NCBI GenBank assembly: GCA_039818285.1
Contig: JBCBUE010000005.1
Coordinates: 25,357-89,356 of the forward strand
Direction: 5' to 3'
DNA: 64,000 nucleotides
Source: JBCBUE01 sp039818285
Lineage (GTDB): Bacteria; Planctomycetota; Phycisphaerae; Phycisphaerales; Phycisphaeraceae
Under the pieces are notes generated by a model. It ran no database searches. It was not told the DNA's origin and saw nothing but the letters and a program-made list of their open reading frames with translations. Both the position numbers and the translations under genes were made by a program. Each line of letters opens with the position of its first letter. Position 1 is the stretch's first letter. Below, piece by piece: positions 26,282-35,090 of the stretch.

Positions 26282-27824
26282 CGCGCTGCACCTCTACCTT
26301 AATGGCCGGCCCCTTCGGGTGACGGGCGACGACGCGTGGCTGATGCTATCGACGTTCCTGCGGCGGAGGCGTTCGCTGCCCGGCACAAAGGTCGTCTGCG
26401 CCGAGGGGGATTGCGGCTCGTGCACGGCCCTCGTCGGTCGAGTGGAAGACGGCCGGCTGGTGTATCGGTCGATGCTGTCGTGCATCCAGCGCGTCGCTCA
26501 GCTGGACGCCACGCACGTCGTGACGGTCGAGGGTTTGCTGGATGGCGATCGGCTCAACGCGTTCCAGGAAGCGATGGTGCGTGAACACGGCGCGCAGTGC
26601 GGGTTCTGCACGCCCGGCATCGTGTCGGCCGTGCAGGGCTTGATGGAGAGCGGCGATCCGCTGGACGCAACCGCCGTCCGCCGCGGCCTGACGGGTAACC
26701 TCTGCCGTTGCACGGGGTACGACGCCATCGTGCGGGCCGCGGTGGCAACGGACCTGGCCTCGCATCGGCGGCTTGATGAGCTGTACCCGCCCGAGCCGAT
26801 CGTTGAAGTCCTGAACTCGGCGGCGAGCGAGTCGGTCACCGTGCGATCAGGCGGGCAGGTGTTCTTCAAGCCGGCCACGCTCGATGAAGCGCTGAGTTTC
26901 TTGGCGGCAGCGGTGCGTGACGAGGGGAAGCCGCCGATGATTCTCGGCGGCGGCACCGACCTCGGCGTGGTGCATAACAAGGGTGAAGAGATGCCGGCGT
27001 CGGCGATCTTCATCGGCGGGCTGGACGAGCTGCGCGGCGTTAGAGAGGAAGCATCCGGCGACCGCGGCGTGCTCGTGGTTGGCGGGGCGGCGACGCTCGA
27101 GGCGTTTCAGTCGGCGCTGGCCGAGCGGCTGCCCGAGGTCGCCGAATTCCTGGAGTGGTTCGGCTCGCCGCCGATCCGCCACGCGGGAACGGTGGCGGGC
27201 AATCTCTGCACGGCTTCGCCGATCGGCGACACGCTGCCGTTGATGCAGGTGCTCGACGCCGAAGTCGAGGTTGCGTCGGCGCGCGGGCGGCGGACGATCC
27301 CGATCGCCGACTTTCTCACCGGCTATCGCGCGACCGTGCTTGAGGTCGACGAGATGGTCATCGCCGTTCGCGTGCCCTTGCTCGGTCCGCATGAGCGCCT
27401 CCGGCTGTACAAGGTGTCCCGCCGCAAGGACCTCGACATCTCGTCGGTCAGCGGGGCGTTCGCGTTTCGGCATCGCGACGGCGTGATGGATCGGGTGCGC
27501 GTGGCCTACGGCGGGGTTGCGGCGACGGTGTCGCGGATGAGCGAGGTCGAGGCGGTCCTCGAGGGGCAGCCGCCCACGCTCGATCGCTTCGCGGCCGCGG
27601 CCACCCTGGCCGCCGAGTCGATCACGCCACGGACCGATGTCCGAGGCAGTGCCAATTACCGCCGCACGCTCTGTCGCAATCTCCTGCTTAAGCTCGGCCA
27701 CGAGATCGACGGCGGCCGATTCAACGGCAACGGCCGCGTCGACTCACCGGATGCGCCCCCGAACGGGTCGCTCGAACTGGCCGTGACCGGCGAGACCAAT
27801 GGCCGCGACGGAGGGACCGCCTGA
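26274..27824 (+). CDS. xdhA: Xanthine dehydrogenase FeS/FAD subunit
   Basis: 516 residues. The N-terminal 2Fe-2S domain has CAEGDCGSCTALVG, the second all-helical 2Fe-2S domain has QCGFCTPGIVSA and GNLCRCTGYDAI, and the FAD domain (about 190-470) has GGGTDLGVVHNKG and GTVAGNLCTASPIGD. This is the XdhA arrangement, in which electrons pass from the Mo site through two iron-sulfur clusters to FAD. The last 40 residues are a low-complexity tail. xdhB follows after two bases. Confidence 0.93.
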   Translation: MRDALHLYLNGRPLRVTGDDAWLMLSTFLRRRRSLPGTKVVCAEGDCGSCTALVGRVEDGRLVYRSMLSCIQRVAQLDATHVVTVEGLLDGDRLNAFQEAMVREHGAQCGFCTPGIVSAVQGLMESGDPLDATAVRRGLTGNLCRCTGYDAIVRAAVATDLASHRRLDELYPPEPIVEVLNSAASESVTVRSGGQVFFKPATLDEALSFLAAAVRDEGKPPMILGGGTDLGVVHNKGEEMPASAIFIGGLDELRGVREEASGDRGVLVVGGAATLEAFQSALAERLPEVAEFLEWFGSPPIRHAGTVAGNLCTASPIGDTLPLMQVLDAEVEVASARGRRTIPIADFLTGYRATVLEVDEMVIAVRVPLLGPHERLRLYKVSRRKDLDISSVSGAFAFRHRDGVMDRVRVAYGGVAATVSRMSEVEAVLEGQPPTLDRFAAAATLAAESITPRTDVRGSANYRRTLCRNLLLKLGHEIDGGRFNGNGRVDSPDAPPNGSLELAVTGETNGRDGGTA

Positions 27825-27826
27825 TC

Positions 27827-30157
27827 ATGCCGGCTGTCGGACAGAACATCGCGCACGATTCGGGTCGACTGCATGTGTCCGGCGCGTCGGTGTTCATCGA
27901 CGACCGCGCGCCGTTGCCCGGCGAGCTGGTCGCCGGCATCGTCCCCAGCCCGCACGCCCACGGCCGTCTGATCCGGATCGATGTCGCCGCGGCGTTGCGG
28001 GTACCGGGCGTGCACGCCGCGCTCACGGCCGATGACGTGCCGGGGCACAACCACTTCGGCCCGGTGATCGCCAACGAGGCGCTGCTGATCGAAGACAAAG
28101 CGGTCTTTCTCGGCCAACCGTTGGCGGTGATCGGCGCCGAGGACGAGGACTCGCTGCGGCGTGGCATCGCGGCGGTGACGGTCGAGATGGAACCGCTGCC
28201 GGCGGTGCTGGACATCGACGCGGCCATCCGGGCCGACGCTTATCTGATCGAGACGCGGCTGATCGAGCGGGGCGACGTCCGGGCCGGGTTCGCCGAGGCG
28301 GACGGCGTCGTCGAGGGCGAGCTCGACATCGCGGGGCAGGAGCAGTTCTACCTCGAGTCGCAGATCGCGCTGGCGATCCCGGGCGAGTCGGGCCAGATGG
28401 AGGTGCTGTCCTCGACGCAGCACCCCAGCGAGGTGCAGGCGATGGTGGCCGAGGCGTTGGGCGTGCCCTTCAATCACGTCGTCTGCACCTGCAAGCGCAT
28501 GGGCGGCGCGTTTGGCGGCAAGGAGACGCAGGCCGCGCAGCCGGCGATGATGGCCTCGCTGATCGCACAACGCACCGGCCGGCCCGTCCGATTCGCCTAT
28601 GGCAAGGACGACGACATGCGCTTCACCGGCAAGCGCCACGCCTTCAAGAGCTTCTACAAGGCCGGGTACACGAACGACGGCCGGCTCACCGCGCTCGACG
28701 TGCGTTTGTTCTCGAACGGCGGCTGCAGCACCGACCTCAGCCCCGCCGTGCTGGAGCGGGCGATGCTCCACACCGACAACACGTCGTATCTGCCCAACGT
28801 CCGCGTCACCGGGCGGATCTGCAGGACACACTTGCCGAGCAACACCGCCTTCCGCGGGTTTGGCGGGCCGCAGGGCGTCGCGAGTACCGAGCACGTGCTT
28901 CACGAGGTCGCCGTCGCCACGGGGCAAGACCCGCTCGACGTCCGCCGGATCAACTGCTACGGCACCGACGACCGCAACGTCACGCACTACGGCCAGATCG
29001 TGCGCGACAACACCCTGCCCGAGCTGTTCGACTCGCTGCGTGCTGAGTGCGACTACGACGGCCGGCGTGCCGAGATCGATCGCTTCAACGCCGCCTCCGC
29101 CATGCAGCTGCGCGGGCTTGCGGTGTCGGGCGTGAAGTTCGGTATCTCGTTCACCCGCCGTGCGATGAATCAGGCCAACGCGCTGGTCAACATCTATCTT
29201 GACGGTTCGGTGGTGGTAAGCACGGGCGCGACCGAGATGGGCCAGGGCGTCAACACACGCATCCGGCAGATCGTCGCCGACGCGCTCGGTGTGTCGTATG
29301 AGGCCGTGCTGGTTGGCGCAACGGCCACCGACAAGAACAACAACACCTCGCCGACGGCCGCGAGTTGCGGGACCGATCTGAACGGCTCGGCCGCGCTCGT
29401 GGCGTGCACAAAGCTGCGCGAGACCCTGGACCGCGTCGCCGCCGAGATCCTCGGGGACTCGGAGGCCGGCCTGGCGCCCGAGCCAGAGATGATCGAGATC
29501 GCCGAGGGCGTCGTGCACGACCGCCGCCGCCCGGACGTGCGGATCCCGTTTCTCGATCTCGTCGCGCAGGCCTACGAGCGGCGGGTTAGCCTCGGCGAGC
29601 GTGGGTTCTACGCCACGCCGGGCGTCGAGTTCAATCGCGAGACCGGCAAGGGCACGCCGTTCCGCTACTTCACCACCGGCGCGGCCTGCTGCGAGGTAAC
29701 CGTCGATCGCTTCACCGGCGAGATGGCCGTTACCCGCGTCGATCTCATCATGGACCTCGGCCGATCGATCAACCCCGGCATCGATCGAGGTCAGATCATC
29801 GGGGGCTTCGTGCAGGGCATGGGCTGGTGCACGACCGAAGAGCTGGTCTACGCCGACGACGGCCGGCTGCTCTCGTACTCGCCGACGACGTACAAGATCC
29901 CGGCGATCACGGACGTGCCCGAGGCGTTCAATGTCCGCTTCCTGCACAACCCGAACCACACGATCAGCCTGCACCGCAGCAAGGCGGTTGGTGAGCCCCC
30001 GCTGCTTCTCGGCTTGAGCGCCTGGCTCGCGGCGAAGGACGCGCTGCGTTACGTGCACGGCCGATCCTTGACGCCGCGGCTGTGCTTGCCGGCCACGGGT
30101 GAAGCGATGCTGATGGCAATGTCGAGCTCAGAGCCCGTTTCAACGACCCAGCGATAG
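27827..30157 (+). CDS. xdhB: Xanthine dehydrogenase molybdopterin-binding subunit
   Basis: 776 residues. Recognisable sites are GQEQFYLESQ (active-site glutamate region), KRMGGAFGGKET, FRGFGGPQG with the substrate arginine, ATEMGQGVNTRIRQI and the catalytic glutamate in KAVGEPPLLLG. It oxidises hypoxanthine and xanthine to urate. It closes the purine operon. The Mo cofactor would come from the moa/mot1 run at 4987-7920 with loading by XdhC. The gene ends 60 bases before a convergent GH86-like gene. Confidence 0.94.
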   Translation: MPAVGQNIAHDSGRLHVSGASVFIDDRAPLPGELVAGIVPSPHAHGRLIRIDVAAALRVPGVHAALTADDVPGHNHFGPVIANEALLIEDKAVFLGQPLAVIGAEDEDSLRRGIAAVTVEMEPLPAVLDIDAAIRADAYLIETRLIERGDVRAGFAEADGVVEGELDIAGQEQFYLESQIALAIPGESGQMEVLSSTQHPSEVQAMVAEALGVPFNHVVCTCKRMGGAFGGKETQAAQPAMMASLIAQRTGRPVRFAYGKDDDMRFTGKRHAFKSFYKAGYTNDGRLTALDVRLFSNGGCSTDLSPAVLERAMLHTDNTSYLPNVRVTGRICRTHLPSNTAFRGFGGPQGVASTEHVLHEVAVATGQDPLDVRRINCYGTDDRNVTHYGQIVRDNTLPELFDSLRAECDYDGRRAEIDRFNAASAMQLRGLAVSGVKFGISFTRRAMNQANALVNIYLDGSVVVSTGATEMGQGVNTRIRQIVADALGVSYEAVLVGATATDKNNNTSPTAASCGTDLNGSAALVACTKLRETLDRVAAEILGDSEAGLAPEPEMIEIAEGVVHDRRRPDVRIPFLDLVAQAYERRVSLGERGFYATPGVEFNRETGKGTPFRYFTTGAACCEVTVDRFTGEMAVTRVDLIMDLGRSINPGIDRGQIIGGFVQGMGWCTTEELVYADDGRLLSYSPTTYKIPAITDVPEAFNVRFLHNPNHTISLHRSKAVGEPPLLLGLSAWLAAKDALRYVHGRSLTPRLCLPATGEAMLMAMSSSEPVSTTQR

Positions 30158-30217
30158 CACGTTCCGCGACGCATCGCGCTTTGCAGGGGGCAAGTCGACT
30201 GTCGGGCACGAAGCCGA

Positions 30218-32557
30218 TCAGTCTTCGCGTGTCGTGATCACAAGCCGTGCCGACCCCAGCGTGCCGCCGGGCTTGGCGAACCTCACGGCGAACTGGTTGT
30301 TGTCCGCGAGCGACTCGGTCGGCAGCGGGATCCGCGTGTAACCGAAGTATCCCTCGGCCCCGAAACGGGAGAGGTCGTGGGAGACGGGCTGTCCATTGAA
30401 GTCGATCTCGACCGATTCTCCGAGCGCTTCGCCGCCGGTGCGGTGCATCGACAGACGCAACTCGACCGCCTCGACCGACGCTTCCGCGATGTCGGGCGTG
30501 GCGATCGTGAACTCGATCGGCTCGCCCGTGTTCGAGATCGCCGTGTCGGCGCCGTAATGGCTGTTCTCGGCGAGCGTGCCGATGGTGTTTGGCGGGCGGC
30601 GGAAGCGTACGATCACCATCGACGTCTCGGCCACGTTGACCGGCAGGCCGCGCAGTCCGTTTATCGCTTCGTCCGAGTACGTCAGCTCGCCCTTGGAGTA
30701 GTACATGCGTTTCTGGCGGATCGTCTCGATCGGCGCATCGCTGTCGAGTCGGATGTCGACCGCGGCGCGATCGTCGGTGCCGTTGTACATCGCGAGGTAC
30801 AGCGTGTCGCCGTCGAGCAGGGCGTGCTGCAGAAAGCCGGGGTCGTCGCAGGAGACCGGGAGCCGACGGCCTTGGAACTCGCTCCACAGCTGCATGACGT
30901 CGTACGACGCGGTGCGATAGAACTCGCCGTGTTCGTCGTGTGCCCAGACACCGCGAGTCGCGGTCGGGTTCCAATGAACGAACCCGAGCATGAACGGAAC
31001 GACGAGGTCGAGCTGCTCGGGCCGATCGAGGAAGCGCAGCCAGTAGGGGCTGATGCCCTTGGCGATAACCCACTCGCGCCCGTCGGGCGTGGACTTGGCC
31101 GGTTCGCCGTAGACGCCGAACTCGGAGAACACCAGGGGGCGCACGCGATCGGTCGTCTGCATGTGGCTCTGGATCATGTCGAGCCGGGCGTCGAGGTAGC
31201 CGTGCGGATCGCCCGGGCCGTAGATCGCCGGGTCATAGGCGTGATATGAGAAGAAGTCGAGGTGGTCGGCGGTGCCGTCGTGGAAGCGTTGGAAGTCGCG
31301 CCATCGTCCGAAGTCGTTCGCCTCGAACACCGGCCAGGCCGCGGTCGGGCCGCCGATCTTGATGTTGGGGTCGACGCGCTCGTGCACGGCATCGGCGATC
31401 GTGTTGTGAAAGTCGATCAGCAAGCCCCAACCGTCGGAGTTGGGGTCGCTATGGAACGGCCACTCGTAGGTGATGTCCGACTCGTTTTTGACCTCCCACC
31501 AGGTGGCGGTCCGGCCGGAGTCGGCGATCTGATCGTTGAGGTAGTCGACGACCAGGTCGGCGGCGGCGTCGAAGTTCCTGGGGGCGCCGCGGGTGTTCTG
31601 CTGGCCGGGGATCTCGGCGGCCATGAAGCTGGGCCAGTTGTCGAAGCACATCGCGAATCGCAGGTCGGGATCGACGCCAGCGTAGCTGTCGTTGTCGAAC
31701 TCGTCGAAGAACGACGAGTCGTGATGGCCCGGACGGCTCGGGTCTTCGCTCAGCTTGGGCTGGATGTCCTGGCCGTATCGCTTCTCCAGCGCCGGGCCGA
31801 ACTTGAACATCTGTCGACCTTGCTGAAAGCCGAGTGCGTCGAGTTCTTCCTGATGGTAGGGGTAGCGCTCGTTACCCGGCTGTGAGTAGATGCGGAAGTA
31901 CTTGGTGCGGTCGAGTTCGGAGATGCCGCCGATGCTGCGCCATTGGTGGGTCGACACGGCGAGCGTGACGGGCCGACGGGGACGATCTTCGCCGACGCCG
32001 ATGTAGGGTGACGGGTCGAATCGCGTCGAAACTCGGCGTGACTCGAGACGGATGAGTTCTGGCTGGGCTGGCCCCGTGAGCGCAAGGATGGCGGGCGTGC
32101 CATGCCTGAGGGCGAGTGTCTGGGGTCGGATCAGGATGCCGTTGCCGTAGCGGATCCACTTCACGGGCGATGTCTCGCCGTCCTGCACCAGCACGATCGA
32201 TTTGGTCTGGTCCATCGCGTCGCCGATGATCCACAGCGATACGAAGTAGCTCCAGAGGCGATCGAAGTTCTCGGGCAGCGGCACGCGCGGATCGTCGCCC
32301 TGGGGGGTGGGCTCGAGCGGGATCACGATCTGACTGAGGACCGGGTCAGCGAGGTTGGTGTTCTCGGCGTACTTGGCTTCGTGGCGATCGGCGAGCGCCA
32401 GCAGCAGGCGATGGTTGTCGCGAGCCTCAGCGAGTTGCGCCGCGAGATTCGGCGACTGGGCCGACGTCACGGGCGCGAACAGCGTGGCGGCCACCGCGGG
32501 CAGAAGGCCTAGGCAACGGAGCGACGGGGCGATCGATTTCAGGGCTTGTCGAAGCAT
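30218..32557 (-). CDS. GH86-like endo-beta-galactanase (agarase/porphyranase group), secreted
   Basis: 779 residues with an N-terminal signal peptide ending near SAQS. A region of about 180 residues precedes the motif GGISELDRTKYFRIYS, which marks the start of GH86 catalytic barrels. The acid/base is probably Glu359 (WWEVKNESD) and the nucleophile Glu479 (LVFSEFGVYG), the clan GH-A spacing. A C-terminal beta-sandwich is shared with the two paralogues at 36681 and 46703. GH86 enzymes cut agarose or porphyran internally. It has its own promoter and operator-like site at 32627-32655. Confidence 0.78.
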   Translation of the reverse strand: MLRQALKSIAPSLRCLGLLPAVAATLFAPVTSAQSPNLAAQLAEARDNHRLLLALADRHEAKYAENTNLADPVLSQIVIPLEPTPQGDDPRVPLPENFDRLWSYFVSLWIIGDAMDQTKSIVLVQDGETSPVKWIRYGNGILIRPQTLALRHGTPAILALTGPAQPELIRLESRRVSTRFDPSPYIGVGEDRPRRPVTLAVSTHQWRSIGGISELDRTKYFRIYSQPGNERYPYHQEELDALGFQQGRQMFKFGPALEKRYGQDIQPKLSEDPSRPGHHDSSFFDEFDNDSYAGVDPDLRFAMCFDNWPSFMAAEIPGQQNTRGAPRNFDAAADLVVDYLNDQIADSGRTATWWEVKNESDITYEWPFHSDPNSDGWGLLIDFHNTIADAVHERVDPNIKIGGPTAAWPVFEANDFGRWRDFQRFHDGTADHLDFFSYHAYDPAIYGPGDPHGYLDARLDMIQSHMQTTDRVRPLVFSEFGVYGEPAKSTPDGREWVIAKGISPYWLRFLDRPEQLDLVVPFMLGFVHWNPTATRGVWAHDEHGEFYRTASYDVMQLWSEFQGRRLPVSCDDPGFLQHALLDGDTLYLAMYNGTDDRAAVDIRLDSDAPIETIRQKRMYYSKGELTYSDEAINGLRGLPVNVAETSMVIVRFRRPPNTIGTLAENSHYGADTAISNTGEPIEFTIATPDIAEASVEAVELRLSMHRTGGEALGESVEIDFNGQPVSHDLSRFGAEGYFGYTRIPLPTESLADNNQFAVRFAKPGGTLGSARLVITTRED

Positions 32558-32626
32558 GGCGGACCATTGGGGTTCAAGAGCGAATTGGAGCGCAGACGGG
32601 CCTGATTAAAGTGGCTGATTTTCCAT

Positions 32627-32655
32627 AAATTAAATACTTAAGCTTGGTCTGTAAA
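32627..32655 (-). promoter_or_regulatory. Promoter with operator-like repeat upstream of GH86 gene 30218
   Basis: On the minus strand a -35 TTTACA (32655-32650), a 17-base spacer and a weak -10 TAATTT (32632-32627) precede the GH86 gene by about 70 bases. The repeat TTAAATACTTAA (32630-32641), a variant of the locus-wide TGATTAAGTACTTTAGCA element, sits in the spacer and the -10. Confidence 0.5.
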
Positions 32656-32695
32656 CGACCCCTTCGCGATTTCTACGACGCGACGCAATGGCCTT

Positions 32696-33595
32696 TTAGC
32701 CCTTGACGGCCCCGAGCTGGATGCCCTTGACGAGGTAACCCTGCAGGATCATGAAGACGACGATCATCGGGAGGATGGAGAGGGTGATCGCGGCCATGAG
32801 GATGTTGGTCTGCTGGCCCTGCGAGGAGTCGAAGAACAGCAGGCCGACCGGCAGCGTGTAGCGGTGGGTCGACTTGAGCATCACCAGCGGCCAGAAGAAC
32901 GACTGGTAGTTGCCGATGAAGGTGAAGATCGCCAGCGTGATCAGGCCCGGGCGGGCCAGCGGGAGGATGACGTCGGTGAACAGTCGCCACTTGGAGGCCC
33001 CGTCGATCTCGGCGGCCTCGTCGAGCGACGCGGGGATCGTGAGCATGAACTGGCGGAGCAGGAACGTGCCGAAGGCGGAGAACGCGGCGGGGATGATCAG
33101 CCCCGCGTATGTGTCGACAAGGCCGAGGGTGATCATGATCTGATAGTTGGGGATCATCATCACCAGGCCGGGCAGCATCATCGTCGAGAGATAGAGCAGG
33201 AAGACCTTGTCGCGTCCGGGCCACTTGAGCCGGGCGAAGCTGAAGGCCGCGAGCGCCGAGGTGAACACCTGTAGGAACGTCACGCTTGCGGCGACGAACA
33301 GCGAGTTCCAGTACCACCGCGCGTAATGGATGCCCTGGAACTGGATCCGGTCGGCGTCGTCGCCCAGACCGAAGAGGATGGCGTAGTTCTTCCACTGGAA
33401 AGCCGACGGCAGCCACGACTCAAGGCCGACCTCTTCGAGCGGCTTGAGGCTCGTCAGCACCATCCAGACGAACGGCAGCACCATCGTCAGCGCGACGGCG
33501 GCGAGCAGGATGTGCAGCGCTGACGACGCGATCAGTCGCTGGGTCTCGGCGGAGGCGCGGCGGCGTTGTCTGGCTTCGGGCTTAGTCGTTGACAT
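32696..33595 (-). CDS. Carbohydrate ABC transporter permease, MalG type
   Basis: 299 residues with six predicted membrane segments. The EAA loop that contacts the ATPase is SLDEAAEIDGASKWRLFTDVILPLA. The length is normal for a MalG/LacG/UgpE permease. It overlaps the partner permease by 14 bases and is last in the pseudopilin-to-permease run on the minus strand. No ATPase subunit is encoded nearby, so a shared MsiK-like ATPase elsewhere is presumably used. It likely imports galactan oligosaccharides. Confidence 0.9.
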   Translation of the reverse strand: MSTTKPEARQRRRASAETQRLIASSALHILLAAVALTMVLPFVWMVLTSLKPLEEVGLESWLPSAFQWKNYAILFGLGDDADRIQFQGIHYARWYWNSLFVAASVTFLQVFTSALAAFSFARLKWPGRDKVFLLYLSTMMLPGLVMMIPNYQIMITLGLVDTYAGLIIPAAFSAFGTFLLRQFMLTIPASLDEAAEIDGASKWRLFTDVILPLARPGLITLAIFTFIGNYQSFFWPLVMLKSTHRYTLPVGLLFFDSSQGQQTNILMAAITLSILPMIVVFMILQGYLVKGIQLGAVKG

Positions 33596-35090
33596 ACCGA
33601 TTCCCGAACTTCCAGTTGAAGAGCGTCACGACGAAGACCAGGCCGAACAGCGTCCATGTGATCGCCGAGGCGTAGCCGAGACGGCCGGTCTCGAAGCCCT
33701 CGATGTAGACGAAGTAGGACAGGGTGGTGGTCGCGCCGGCGGGCCCGCCCTGCGTCATGGTGCGGGCCATCTCGAAGCCGCCCTGCAGTCCGTGGATGAC
33801 GGCCATGACGACGATGAAGAACGTCACGGGCGCGAGTTGAGGCCATGTCACGTTCCAGAACTTGGCGACCGGTCCGGCGCCGTCGATCTCGGCCGCCTCG
33901 TAGAGCTCCTGCGGCACGCCCGCCAGGCCCGCGAGGTAGAGCAGCATGTTGTTGCTGCCGATCGCGGCCCAGAAGCCCATCGTCATCAGCGCGGGCTTGG
34001 CCCAGTAGATGTTGGTCAGCCACTGCGGCGGTTCGAGGCCGGTCGGGTCGGCCGCGGCGGCGGGCAGGCCGGCGAACACGATCGAGAAGCCGAGCAGGAT
34101 GAACTGGCCGACCATCAGCACGGCGGTGATCAGCAGGGCCCCGCCGATGCCTTGCCCGCTCGTTGCGGCGCGAAACACTCTCGGGCTGATCAGCGGCAGG
34201 CTCACGAGGCAGACGATCGCGGCTCCGGCCGCGACGATCGCGGCAATCTGCAACACTCCGTGCGGCAGCCACGCGGTCATCGGAAGCCCGCCCAGCAGGC
34301 AAGGCAACCACAGTAGCCCGCCCGCGATTGCCAGCGAGGCCACGCCGAGCTCGCCGTCGAACCACCAGATCAGCAGCCGCCGCACGCCGATCGCAAGCAG
34401 GCCGAGCATCAGGACGAACATCAACAAGCCGATGGCCTGAACGGCGAGCGGTGCCGCGTTTACACCCGAGGTCATGGCAACCAGTACCGGCTCGAGCGCC
34501 CCGTTGATCGGCCCGGTGTAGGGGTTGTACAGGTTTTTCCAGAGGACGAACGTGGCGACGCCGGCGGTGAAGTGAGGCAGGTAGAACAGCGTGCGGTACA
34601 CCGTCAGCCCGCCGACGGCGCCGGTGATGAGGATCATCCCCGCGAGCCCACCGATGAGTAGCGTCATGGCCGACGCCCCGGCGCCAAGCATCACCAGCAG
34701 GCCCGTGCCGGCGATCAGCCCGGCCCCGCCGATGATCCACGCGGCGTTGCGCCTCCCGCCGCCGCGCAGGTCCTGGCTGAGCAGCATCGCCGCGACCAGC
34801 GAGCCGGCGATGCCGAACGGGATGCCCATCATGAAGAACAGCGTGTTACCGAAGAACCGCCAGAAGTCAGGCTCGGTCAGCAGGCGGACGAAGTTCTCGA
34901 TCTCCACGAACCGCAGCGGCTCGTCCTTGAACTGGTTGTGCAGCCGGAGGTCCCAGTTCGTGAACGCCAGCACCAGCGCGAACACCAGGGGCAGGAGCGT
35001 GAACGTCAGGAATCCGAGGATGTTCGGCCCAAGAAATGCCAGGCCACGCGCGAGGTCGGCCCACGGCTTGCGACTCACGTGGGTGCTCAA
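33582..35090 (-). CDS. Carbohydrate ABC transporter permease, MalF type, with long internal insertion
   Basis: About 502 residues from a TTG (35090) that overlaps the solute-binding protein stop as TTGA and has GGAGG seven bases upstream. The frame is open further upstream, but that part lies inside the preceding gene. MalF features are the N-terminal LGPNILGFLTFTLLPLVFALVLAFTNWD and the EAA loop LYEAAEIDGAGPVAKFWNVTWP. Most sugar permeases of this type have about 300 residues. Here roughly 200 extra residues with several additional hydrophobic segments lie between the first and later membrane helices. Confidence 0.85.
   Translation of the reverse strand: MSTHVSRKPWADLARGLAFLGPNILGFLTFTLLPLVFALVLAFTNWDLRLHNQFKDEPLRFVEIENFVRLLTEPDFWRFFGNTLFFMMGIPFGIAGSLVAAMLLSQDLRGGGRRNAAWIIGGAGLIAGTGLLVMLGAGASAMTLLIGGLAGMILITGAVGGLTVYRTLFYLPHFTAGVATFVLWKNLYNPYTGPINGALEPVLVAMTSGVNAAPLAVQAIGLLMFVLMLGLLAIGVRRLLIWWFDGELGVASLAIAGGLLWLPCLLGGLPMTAWLPHGVLQIAAIVAAGAAIVCLVSLPLISPRVFRAATSGQGIGGALLITAVLMVGQFILLGFSIVFAGLPAAAADPTGLEPPQWLTNIYWAKPALMTMGFWAAIGSNNMLLYLAGLAGVPQELYEAAEIDGAGPVAKFWNVTWPQLAPVTFFIVVMAVIHGLQGGFEMARTMTQGGPAGATTTLSYFVYIEGFETGRLGYASAITWTLFGLVFVVTLFNWKFGNRYVND

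Noticed and set aside
27656..30058. An 800-codon minus-strand open frame
   Set aside because: It is entirely antisense to xdhB and the end of xdhA, which have unmistakable catalytic motifs.
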